64,000 bases of DNA, taken from contig NZ_MDDS01000003.1 in the NCBI RefSeq assembly GCF_001721295.1, forward strand, positions 1-64,000. Direction: 5' to 3'. Numbering within the stretch: the stretch's first letter is position 1; each line of letters begins with the position of its first letter. The notes beneath the pieces were generated by a model, which saw only the letters and a list, made by a program, of their open reading frames with translations, was not told the origin of the DNA and made no database searches. Below, piece by piece: positions 57,560 through 64,000 of the stretch. The position numbers and the translations under genes were made by a program. This DNA comes from Sphingomonas turrisvirgatae. GTDB taxonomy: Bacteria > Pseudomonadota > Alphaproteobacteria > Sphingomonadales > Sphingomonadaceae.

Positions 57560-59299
57560 CTACGGCCCGCCGTAAATCTGGCTCATCGCAGCAATTGAGT
57601 CCGCAACGCTGTAGAGGCGTCTCGGGCACCGACGACCGCCGTAGCGGCGGACGACATAGTTGCAACGGACAGTCGGCATCGAGACGAAGTCGACGAGCGG
57701 CGATCCGGGCCACAGCTTCGACAGCAGGTCCGATATCCTCGATGGCTGAAAGAATGCATCCCGAGCGCGGAGGCCGCGGACACGCCTGATGAGCGGCGGC
57801 ACGTCAGGCTGCTCCGGATTCGCCTTCTTCCTTCCGAATCCTTGCATATTTCTTGGCAATTGCGCCTCGGCTTGCCTGCGAAGGTCGGAACTCGAGATGC
57901 ACAACGCAGCCAAGCCGGTGCGATCCGGTCTAGCCGACGGGCTCACCCGGATGGCACCCGAGAGCACGTCCCGGATCGCGTTCGCGCGACGGTAGTATGG
58001 ATTGAACGGTTTCGAACTGCTCCACTCCTCGACCTCGATCGCGTCATCCAGATCGTGTGTCGGGAGTCCGGCCAAGGATTCGAGCGTCTGTTCGACGGAG
58101 GCGAGCGAGACCTTCTTGTCGACCATCGTGACAGCTCCGGCATTCACCCAGCTGTAGATGCCCATCGGATTCTTGATCCGTCCCTCAAGACGCCGCATGG
58201 CGTCCGCGACGTCGATCGCGAGGTCGCCTGACGTCTCGGTCTTCACACGCCTACGGCCGTCGATGTAGATTCCCCGCTCCCGCAGCAGCCAGCCTTCGAG
58301 AGCGTCATCGACCACGCTCACCAAGCCACCATCCAGCGATTGCAGGCGACTCAGGAGGCGGTAACCCATCTCGGTCGCGAACATACGCCGGACGGGATGG
58401 TCGAAATCAGCGTCGCCGTTCCGGTCAGCGAGCGCCTCGAACAGCGGGTCGGCCGACTGCGGCCAATCGGACATCACGACGTGAGCCGCCTCCATCATCC
58501 GCACAGCGCGGCTGATACCCAGGTCCGCGTCCAGCATAACGCCCCGATGAACCTTCGCGCGCTGACCTACACGGGGGTCATCCGCCTCGGAGCTGGTTGC
58601 GAGCAGACCGATCTTGGCGAAGACCGCCAGCAGATCATCGAGGGACAGCTCCTCGAACTCCACGGGCAGCAACCGGCTCCGGTCGGTGTCGAAGAAGCCG
58701 GCAGTGCCTCGCAACGACGCGTGCGACAAGATGGCGCCCGAGGTCTCGACCGCTCCGCGCGGCGCATGAACCGTCTTCATTTCGGTCATTTCGCGACCGC
58801 AGGCGCAGGCCCATGGTTTCGTCTTCCGGTTGTGCCAGAGCGTCTCGCCGCACTCGTCGCAGGCGTCGACCAGCAGGTTGCCGTGCACCGGACAGGCGGT
58901 GACCAGGTGAAGCTGCCACACCTGCAGATGGAGGCGGCGTTCGGGTCCGTTCGCCTCCGCGAGGCAATGGGGGCAGAACCGCAGATCCTCGCTCCGCACC
59001 TGGGTGGCACGGACACCGATGTTCATAAGCGAGACGACGTCCTTCTCGCTGCCATACTCCTTCGCATACCACCGCATGTGCTCGAGCCGGTCGAGCGGCT
59101 GCCCGGCGGCCGAAGCCAGCTTCTGCCACTTGGCGGTCACGCTCCTGGGCCCGAACGCGGTGAGGCCGAGGGCATGCCGAAACGTGCTAAGGGTGGCATA
59201 GCGCGTGCAGCAAGCGAAGCGGCGCTCGAATCCATAGAGGCTCTCGCCGACGACCGGGAGCGGTCGCCTGGGGAACTCGCTCGATGGCTCCTCCATCAC
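57560..59299 (-). CDS. tniQ: TniQ/TnsD-family target-selection protein
   Basis: A 579-residue protein. An N-terminal TniQ domain (GESLYGFERRFA) leads to a Cys/His zinc-finger array: C109xxC112, C136xxH139, C147xxC150 and C165xC167 (FCPHC, ACPVHGNLL, ACDECGETLW). The C-terminal 400 residues are helical and end in a basic Cys-containing stretch (RRYGGRRCPRRLY), as expected for a TnsD-like sequence-specific DNA-binding part. Simple TniQ proteins are shorter. It should select the insertion site and recruit TnsC. GTG 59299 or ATG 59296; the tnsC stop overlaps both (GTGATGG). Confidence 0.88.
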   Translation of the reverse strand: MMEEPSSEFPRRPLPVVGESLYGFERRFACCTRYATLSTFRHALGLTAFGPRSVTAKWQKLASAAGQPLDRLEHMRWYAKEYGSEKDVVSLMNIGVRATQVRSEDLRFCPHCLAEANGPERRLHLQVWQLHLVTACPVHGNLLVDACDECGETLWHNRKTKPWACACGREMTEMKTVHAPRGAVETSGAILSHASLRGTAGFFDTDRSRLLPVEFEELSLDDLLAVFAKIGLLATSSEADDPRVGQRAKVHRGVMLDADLGISRAVRMMEAAHVVMSDWPQSADPLFEALADRNGDADFDHPVRRMFATEMGYRLLSRLQSLDGGLVSVVDDALEGWLLRERGIYIDGRRRVKTETSGDLAIDVADAMRRLEGRIKNPMGIYSWVNAGAVTMVDKKVSLASVEQTLESLAGLPTHDLDDAIEVEEWSSSKPFNPYYRRANAIRDVLSGAIRVSPSARPDRTGLAALCISSSDLRRQAEAQLPRNMQGFGRKKANPEQPDVPPLIRRVRGLRARDAFFQPSRISDLLSKLWPGSPLVDFVSMPTVRCNYVVRRYGGRRCPRRLYSVADSIAAMSQIYGGP

Positions 59300-60234
59300 T
59301 TGAACAGGCCGTTACGGTCGAACGGATTGCCCTTCACGCCGACCAGCTTGGGTAGCCGGTGGTATCCCGCAGCCAGGTCGTCCCAGACGACCACCTTGCC
59401 CTTGTTGCGGATCGCGCGACACACCGCGATCTTGAGCAAAGCACGGAGGCGGCGCAGGTTGCCATCGCAGCAGACGAAGAGGTTGAACGCCGTCTCCTCC
59501 TCAGCGAGATTCGAACGCTCGTTGAACGGCATCTGCATGTCGATTTTGGCGAGGATCGCACGCCAAGCCTTCCTGCTCGCGGCGTCCTCCCAGTCATACT
59601 TGGTGATCTCGACCGGCTCCTCGCACAGGCTGTAGAGCTGGTCGTCCGCCTCGATGATCTGCACCGTCTCGGGCATGCCGGAGAGCACGAACGGCACGTT
59701 CGTCGTCTTCAGGATGTCCTTGAGCCAGTCGGCCACCGCACTCTTGCCCTTGGCGCCTTCCTCGCGAACGTGCTGGAACTCGTCGGCGATCACGAGCTCG
59801 GTGCGCAGGTCGACGAGCAGCTCCTTGATGCGTTGGGTGAGCGCGGTGCGGCTACCCCTCATCGAGGACTTTCCCGCAAGCGCCGCCAGGAAGACCTCCG
59901 CCGAACCCTTCAGCGTAGGGCTTGGCGGGAACGATACGTAGACGACTGGCCGCGTGATCGTGACGACATTGTCCTCCTCGATCGTCTCGCGCGGGTTCTC
60001 GGCTGCATAGATCTTCAGAAAGGCGCTCTTGCCGACGCCCTTCTCGCCGACGATGACCAGGCACATGGCCTCCGCGCCCTCCTTGCAGCCCAGCCGCAGC
60101 TCCTGCATCGCATCCACGAAGTCGGTCGTGAGCTCGCGCGGAACGAAGATGCCGTTCAGCGCCTCGCGACGCTTCGCGTCCGAGACCACATCCCAGTTCA
60201 CGCGGCTCGCGGCATTCTCCTTGCTCTCCATCAC
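59296..60234 (-). CDS. tnsC: TnsC/TniB-family AAA+ transposition ATPase
   Basis: A 312-residue ATPase that would link the target-bound TniQ to the transposase. Walker A is GEKGVGKS (63-70) and Walker B LVIADEFQHV (Asp151-Glu152). A downstream VLSGMPETVQ resembles sensor 1, and an Arg-rich GNLRRLRALL segment follows. Length fits TniB-like rather than the longer Tn7 TnsC. Either GTG 60234 or ATG 60231 starts it; the tnsB stop TGA overlaps both. Confidence 0.9.
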   Translation of the reverse strand: MMESKENAASRVNWDVVSDAKRREALNGIFVPRELTTDFVDAMQELRLGCKEGAEAMCLVIVGEKGVGKSAFLKIYAAENPRETIEEDNVVTITRPVVYVSFPPSPTLKGSAEVFLAALAGKSSMRGSRTALTQRIKELLVDLRTELVIADEFQHVREEGAKGKSAVADWLKDILKTTNVPFVLSGMPETVQIIEADDQLYSLCEEPVEITKYDWEDAASRKAWRAILAKIDMQMPFNERSNLAEEETAFNLFVCCDGNLRRLRALLKIAVCRAIRNKGKVVVWDDLAAGYHRLPKLVGVKGNPFDRNGLFK

Positions 60235-62543
60235 GCTCTCACTCCTTCGCTGTAGAAGTCGATATCGTCGCCGGAATCGTTCACCGGCGTCCGGGGCTTG
60301 GCCTTGCGGCGCTTCCCAGCCGGGGCCGACGTGCGAGTATCTACGACGGCCGGATCGCTCCGGCGGGTGTATCGGGGTGTCGCGGTCGCCACCTTCTCTT
60401 CCAGATCCGCGAGATCTTCATCCTCATCGAGGTCCGGCTCCATCTGCGAAGGGTCGGGGAGACCGTCGTTCGCCGGCAGGGGTGGCCCGCCCCGCTTCGG
60501 CCCGGCGGCCGCTGCGGCAGCCTCAACTGCCGCCGCCTGCCGCTTGTCCTCGAAGCTGCCCTCGGGCGTGGTCCTGACGCTGTCGCCGTAGGGTGCCACA
60601 CCACCGATCTGGCGGATGCGCGCGGTCCTGAGCGTGCTCCGGACCTTGGCCGAGCCAGGCATGTCGGCGTCCATGTCCGCGATCAGCTTCACCTTGGCCC
60701 GGTCGAGGGCCGCCAGATCGACAGCCGCATCCGCCTTCTCGCGCGCCGCTTTCACAATCGCGTCATGGGCCCAGACGGAAAGCCCATGCGCGTATTCGGT
60801 TGCGCGCTTCTCGACCGGTACCCGCATGTGCATCGTCTCCTGACCCCGCGCGTGCGGCAGGTAGACCTGGACGTGGTCGATGTTGGACGGGTCGTATCGG
60901 AAGCGCACGACGACCTTGCCGCGGGCGTTCGTCGACGCTTTCAGGAAGGCCGGATTCGAGAGGAGCGCGTTGAACTCGTCCGACTGGAACAAGAGATGCT
61001 TGAACTTGATCCCGTCGCGTCGGGCGATGCGATGCTCCACTCGCCCGAACAGCGGCAGCAGCGCGTCGGCGTTCTCGACCTGGTGCGGACGATAGGTCTC
61101 GATCTTCTCGTTCCACAATCGCATCGGCACGTCGCCCGTGCCGCCGTGCTTGCGCTGCATGACGATGTCGACGATCCAGATGTGGATCTTCTCCAGCAAT
61201 TCCTCATAGGTGATCACTGCGTTCTTCTTCGGGTCGTAATCGTCCCGATCGACGATGTTCGAGAAGGTAGTGCCGCGCTGCTCCTGGAGCAGGTCGCGGT
61301 TCAGCGACCCCAACCGGCGCTCGATCTCGCCCTTGAGCCGCCCCTTCCGGCCGGCCTTCGCCTCGACGACCTTGATGGGCAGGTCCGCGCCCATCGCGCG
61401 GATGTCGTTGTTCAGCGCCTCGGCGCCGCGGTCCGTCGAGATCTTCACCGGCACACCGAACACCGGCCATGAGCCCTCAACGTCCCAGATGCCGGCGTCA
61501 GCATAGATGCGGACGTAGTTCTTCGGGAACACCCCGTTGCGCAGGACCTGCATGACCGTGTGAGTGCTGGGCGGATCGAACCCGACGTGAATGCCCCATG
61601 GCGCGCCCGTGCAACGGTCCTCGCCGAGGCCGATGGTGGCCCGGCCGAGCGGCGCTCCGCTCAGACCGTCGAGCACGAACAGGTCACTTGGCGTGTGGTC
61701 GATCTCCACCTCGTCGAGCGGTGCCTGCGGACGCGCCCTCCGCTCTACCGGGCCCAGAGCCTGGTAGGCGGCGTCGGGACCCTCGCGTGCCGCAATCACG
61801 TCCTTACGAGGCAGGCTGGCGATCGCCGCCTCCACCGCCTTGCGACCGGGCAGCGACAGCTGATCCTCCGGCCCACGGCCCTCGTTCTCGGTCCTGACAG
61901 CATGGCGGGCCGCGCCGAGCGTGCTCTCGACGGAACGCCGCTCCCTGGTGAGATAGACGTCCTTGATCGCCTTGTGGATGATCTTGGACACCTCGAAGCA
62001 CACCCGGTTACTGCGGTTGCCCTTGAAGCCATGCTGCGGCACCAAGTCGCCAACCGTGATGCGGTCGCCGAGACGGCCCGCGCCGGCCGCACGGCGCCTG
62101 CCCTTCTTCCACCAGCGCCTGACGAGATATGCCGCAGGCGGCTGTGGGTCTCCGATCCGAACAGCGACGTCAGCGATCGCCTCCTCGACCTTCGAGGTCG
62201 GGGCATGCCAAGTCAGCCCGAGCTGGACGAGCTCGTGGACGTATGCGTCCTTCCGACGGCCGTCCTCGACCACCGAACGCGGCAGCTGCGCAAGGTCCGC
62301 CCCCGCTGCCGCATGCTGGCGATCCTTCGCGCTCGCCCCAGCGCGCACGATACGCGCTTCGCGCTGGCCGATGAGGCCCGCGATCTCCTCGTCGGTCAAC
62401 GTCTCCAGCTCCACGCCATTGGCGAAGTCGACGACGTCGCCGCGCCGCCGCTCCGGCGTCCAGTCGCGGTCACGCCAGGACAGGATGTCTCCCTTGTTGA
62501 ACACATACTGCGGCGTGCGCGCCTGCACGGTCGTCCCGGTCAC
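60231..62543 (-). CDS. tnsB: TnsB-type DDE transposase (Mu/Tn7 integrase family)
   Basis: A 770-residue transposase. N-terminal helical DNA-binding regions (to about 265) precede an RNase H-like core. Catalytic residues are Asp282 (VEIDHTPSD), Asp371 (KISTDRGAEA) and Glu406 (GRLKGEIERR); the Asp371-Glu406 spacing of 35 equals that reported for Tn7 TnsB. A Mu-type C-terminal beta-barrel (FRYDPSNIDHVQVYLP) and an acidic then basic low-complexity tail, likely the TnsC-interacting hook, follow. GTG start overlapping the tnsA stop. Confidence 0.93.
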   Translation of the reverse strand: MTGTTVQARTPQYVFNKGDILSWRDRDWTPERRRGDVVDFANGVELETLTDEEIAGLIGQREARIVRAGASAKDRQHAAAGADLAQLPRSVVEDGRRKDAYVHELVQLGLTWHAPTSKVEEAIADVAVRIGDPQPPAAYLVRRWWKKGRRRAAGAGRLGDRITVGDLVPQHGFKGNRSNRVCFEVSKIIHKAIKDVYLTRERRSVESTLGAARHAVRTENEGRGPEDQLSLPGRKAVEAAIASLPRKDVIAAREGPDAAYQALGPVERRARPQAPLDEVEIDHTPSDLFVLDGLSGAPLGRATIGLGEDRCTGAPWGIHVGFDPPSTHTVMQVLRNGVFPKNYVRIYADAGIWDVEGSWPVFGVPVKISTDRGAEALNNDIRAMGADLPIKVVEAKAGRKGRLKGEIERRLGSLNRDLLQEQRGTTFSNIVDRDDYDPKKNAVITYEELLEKIHIWIVDIVMQRKHGGTGDVPMRLWNEKIETYRPHQVENADALLPLFGRVEHRIARRDGIKFKHLLFQSDEFNALLSNPAFLKASTNARGKVVVRFRYDPSNIDHVQVYLPHARGQETMHMRVPVEKRATEYAHGLSVWAHDAIVKAAREKADAAVDLAALDRAKVKLIADMDADMPGSAKVRSTLRTARIRQIGGVAPYGDSVRTTPEGSFEDKRQAAAVEAAAAAAGPKRGGPPLPANDGLPDPSQMEPDLDEDEDLADLEEKVATATPRYTRRSDPAVVDTRTSAPAGKRRKAKPRTPVNDSGDDIDFYSEGVRA

Positions 62544-63358
62544 AGCCGCACCCCCCGGAGCGGAACGGACAGGAACGGGCGCACGAGCCTGGTGGGCGGC
62601 GGCACGGCGATGGCGGACTCAACGGTGCCGAACGGAAGCGTGCGCGCCCGTGCGGGGCCGGAGAAGCGGTTCCACAGCAGACTGTCGATGTTCAGCGGCA
62701 CCGCCACGTCGAAATCGATCAGACGACCAGCGATCAGCGACAGCAGATCCTGCCACGCGATGCCCCTCCCGCGCCGGCGGACCCGCTCCAATACGACGCG
62801 CGCGGGAACGACATCCTGGCTCACGACCTCGGCCACGCGCAACCGGAGCTCGTAGTCGAGCTGGTGCTCGGGGCGGAGGTGCCGCCAAAGAAGGTCGGTG
62901 TTCGAGGCGAGCGGCTCGGCGAGCAGCGCACTCTCGCGGGAGACGCTGTAGCGCCAGTGCGCATGCCGCTCGACCTCCGTCCGAACCGCCAACAGCTCGC
63001 TGGCGACCTCGGGATCCCAGCATTCCGCGTCCTGCTTGACCTCGTGCAACTCGGCCCGACCATCATACATCACCGCGAAATCCGGCGCGCGGCGCCTGAT
63101 CCGCCCATCCTGGGCCACGCGCAGCCACGAAGGCTGCGACCGAAGCCGGGAGACGCCGGGGTCGAGCTGCGCGACTCTCGCGAAGCGCTCCTCCACGCTC
63201 GATTCCACCTCGCGCATGCCGAGGGGCAACGTCGAGTAGACGAGCGCCGTGTTGCGGCGCCTCGCGCGCGTATGGATCCTGCGCACCGGCGTGGCGCTCA
63301 CCGTGATGCCGTGAGGCCAGGCATAGTCGTCGGGAGTGACGAGCCGCTTCTTCGTCAT
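62540..63358 (-). CDS. tnsA: TnsA-type endonuclease
   Basis: A 272-residue protein with a TnsA N-terminal restriction-endonuclease-like fold: a Glu-rich helix VESSVEERFARVAQLDP (about 51-67) then Asp93 in APDFAVMY and Glu106-Val-Lys108 in LHEVKQD, forming the E..D..ExK active site. The C-terminal part (from about 150) is basic and winged-helix-like, as in Tn7 TnsA. It should cut the 5' ends of the element, allowing clean excision with TnsB. First gene of the operon; ATG at 63358. Confidence 0.88.
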   Translation of the reverse strand: MTKKRLVTPDDYAWPHGITVSATPVRRIHTRARRRNTALVYSTLPLGMREVESSVEERFARVAQLDPGVSRLRSQPSWLRVAQDGRIRRRAPDFAVMYDGRAELHEVKQDAECWDPEVASELLAVRTEVERHAHWRYSVSRESALLAEPLASNTDLLWRHLRPEHQLDYELRLRVAEVVSQDVVPARVVLERVRRRGRGIAWQDLLSLIAGRLIDFDVAVPLNIDSLLWNRFSGPARARTLPFGTVESAIAVPPPTRLVRPFLSVPLRGVRL

Positions 63359-63650
63359 GATAGGACCGATCGATCGATACGGACCGGCCGGCGCGCAGGC
63401 GCCGGGGACCGCCCCGGAGACGCTCCGGGTGAAGTATTTCTGCGAGACCGACAGGCTGAGGCTTGACCGCGATTCGCGGTTGTGAGATTCTTCCTCTCGG
63501 CCGACTTGGCTGGGTGAAAGTCCGTCAGGTCATCGTTGAGTTCCTTTCTTGGCTGGCGGGGTGCAACCCGCTGGTTGGTCTTCGAGGGCTGTCTGGAATC
63601 GACTGAGCCACTGCGGGGTCGTTCGTTGGCGCGAACGGCCCCGCCTCATT
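63359..63650. promoter_or_regulatory. structured leader and promoter region of tnsA
   Basis: No gene. It holds two GC-rich hairpins just upstream of tnsA (CCGGCGC/GCGCCGG at 63388-63405, loop GCAG; CCCGGAG/CTCCGGG at 63413-63429, loop ACG), a perfect palindrome ACCGCGATTCGCGGT (63466-63480) preceded on the plus strand by TTG, and a long hairpin (63613-63644, 13-bp stem with one G-U) just past the stop of the winged-helix gene. The hairpins may prevent read-through into the transposase genes; the palindrome is an operator candidate. Confidence 0.55.
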
Positions 63651-64000
63651 TCACGGGATGCTCCATCCCTCCTCTCCGTGTCCGAGCTTCCCGGCCCACC
63701 TCAGCTTCGAGAGGACCGGCGACAGGCTGGTCCGCCGGACATACCGGCCGAACTCCTTCTCGATCCGGGCTTGAATATCGCTCGCCCGAAGCGGCCCGCC
63801 CGCCTGGGTCACGACGGTCAACACCATCTCCCGGATGCTGCGTGCCCCGCGCAGCCGGCGATCCGGAGGCGCGTCACCGGAACGAATATCGAGCTCGCGG
63901 ATGTATGCCTCCGTCGCACCGATCATGGCATCGACCTGTCTCAGCTGCTCCATCAGCTCGTCACGCTCCGCGCAGAGCTGCTCCAGATCTGCGATGCAGG
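63651..64000 (-). CDS. coiled-coil/winged-helix protein, 5' end outside the window
   Basis: The frame is open through 64000, so the protein starts beyond the window; 116 residues are visible. A heptad-rich segment (ADLEQLCAERDELMEQLRQVDAMI) is followed by a basic linker (PPDRRLRGARS) and a winged-helix domain (IREMVLTVVTQAGGPLRASDIQARI, then VRRTSLSPVLSKLRWAGKL and a GHGEEGWSI wing). No named family recognised. It may be a DNA-binding regulator of the element or the first cargo gene. Confidence 0.55.
   Translation of the reverse strand, partial: CIADLEQLCAERDELMEQLRQVDAMIGATEAYIRELDIRSGDAPPDRRLRGARSIREMVLTVVTQAGGPLRASDIQARIEKEFGRYVRRTSLSPVLSKLRWAGKLGHGEEGWSIP

Larger units (their letters stand above)
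57352..64000. mobile_element. Tn7-like transposon (partial, transposition module)
   Basis: Contains tnsA, tnsB, tnsC and tniQ homologues as one minus-strand operon, an intrinsic terminator, and a repeat-bearing end that abuts tRNA-Gly. TnsA plus TnsB implies cut-and-paste transposition with cleavage of both strands. TnsC is the AAA+ regulator and TniQ the target-site factor. The right boundary is not visible; no copy of the end repeat was found in 63359-63650, so the element continues past 64000, probably with cargo beginning at the winged-helix gene. Confidence 0.75.

Noticed and set aside
63359..63650. Second transposon end between tnsA and the winged-helix gene
   Set aside because: No reverse copy of the CCCATAA..GGTCATT repeat or an ACA tip was found here.
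57349..64000. CRISPR array or guide-RNA gene associated with the Tn7-like module
   Set aside because: No regularly spaced repeats and no Cas gene in the visible part; two end repeats 78 bp apart are not an array.

Overview
The window is 64 kb of GC-rich DNA from an alphaproteobacterium, most likely a sphingomonad (Sphingomonas or a close relative). This rests on protein style, not on a database search: a Coq4 ubiquinone protein beside dnaN/recF/gyrB, RNase E with a large acidic insertion in its S1 domain, release factor 2 without a programmed frameshift, many small lipoproteins and alanine/proline-rich secreted proteins, and class III formaldehyde detoxification genes. Most of the window is ordinary chromosome.

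Layout. 0-12 kb: a truncated GT-C-like membrane protein lying in a perfect 121-bp inverted repeat at the window edge, a lipoprotein and argG; then a CDP-alcohol phosphatidyltransferase, an EF-hand protein, and a minus-strand run of TSUP transporter, cytochrome b, molybdopterin oxidoreductase and cfa (the cytochrome/oxidoreductase junction looks frameshifted); then rlmN, a DUF4168 secreted protein, a histidine phosphatase pair and an outer-membrane beta-barrel protein. 12-22 kb: replication and core metabolism (dnaN, coq4, recF, gyrB, rlpA, ppc, a thioesterase). 22-35 kb: an efflux MFS protein, a 2OG-Fe(II) oxygenase, hom, glpX, a CPBP protease, a CocE-type hydrolase, an ABC-2 exporter, and DsbA-like and M48 envelope-quality proteins. 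35-45 kb: rne, a cell-wall amidase, mrcA, prfB and a lipoprotein-like methyltransferase. 45-57 kb: a radC-like gene, thyA-folA, a dipeptidase, a repressor with a palindromic operator, DUF6456 and DUF2339 proteins, a dapF-like gene, the adhC/VOC/fghA cluster, a DNA glycosylase, a ferredoxin, rlmB and tRNA-Gly(TCC).

57.35-64 kb: the accessory part is the transposition module of a Tn7-like element. Four overlapping minus-strand genes run tnsA, tnsB, tnsC, tniQ and are closed by an intrinsic terminator. Beyond the terminator lie two copies of a 21-bp repeat and a TGT tip a few bases from the 5' end of tRNA-Gly. This reads as a transposon end attached to the upstream side of a tRNA gene. On the other side of tnsA are a structured leader with hairpins and a palindrome, and a coiled-coil/winged-helix gene that runs off the window. 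The second transposon end and most cargo, if any, lie outside.

Dispersed palindromes (a GTCACCCCGG..CTTGT..CCGGGG family and a CCCTCTCC..GGAGAGGG family) sit in several intergenic gaps. No CRISPR array, rRNA or prophage was seen. All function calls come from reading motifs and family resemblance; none was checked by alignment.
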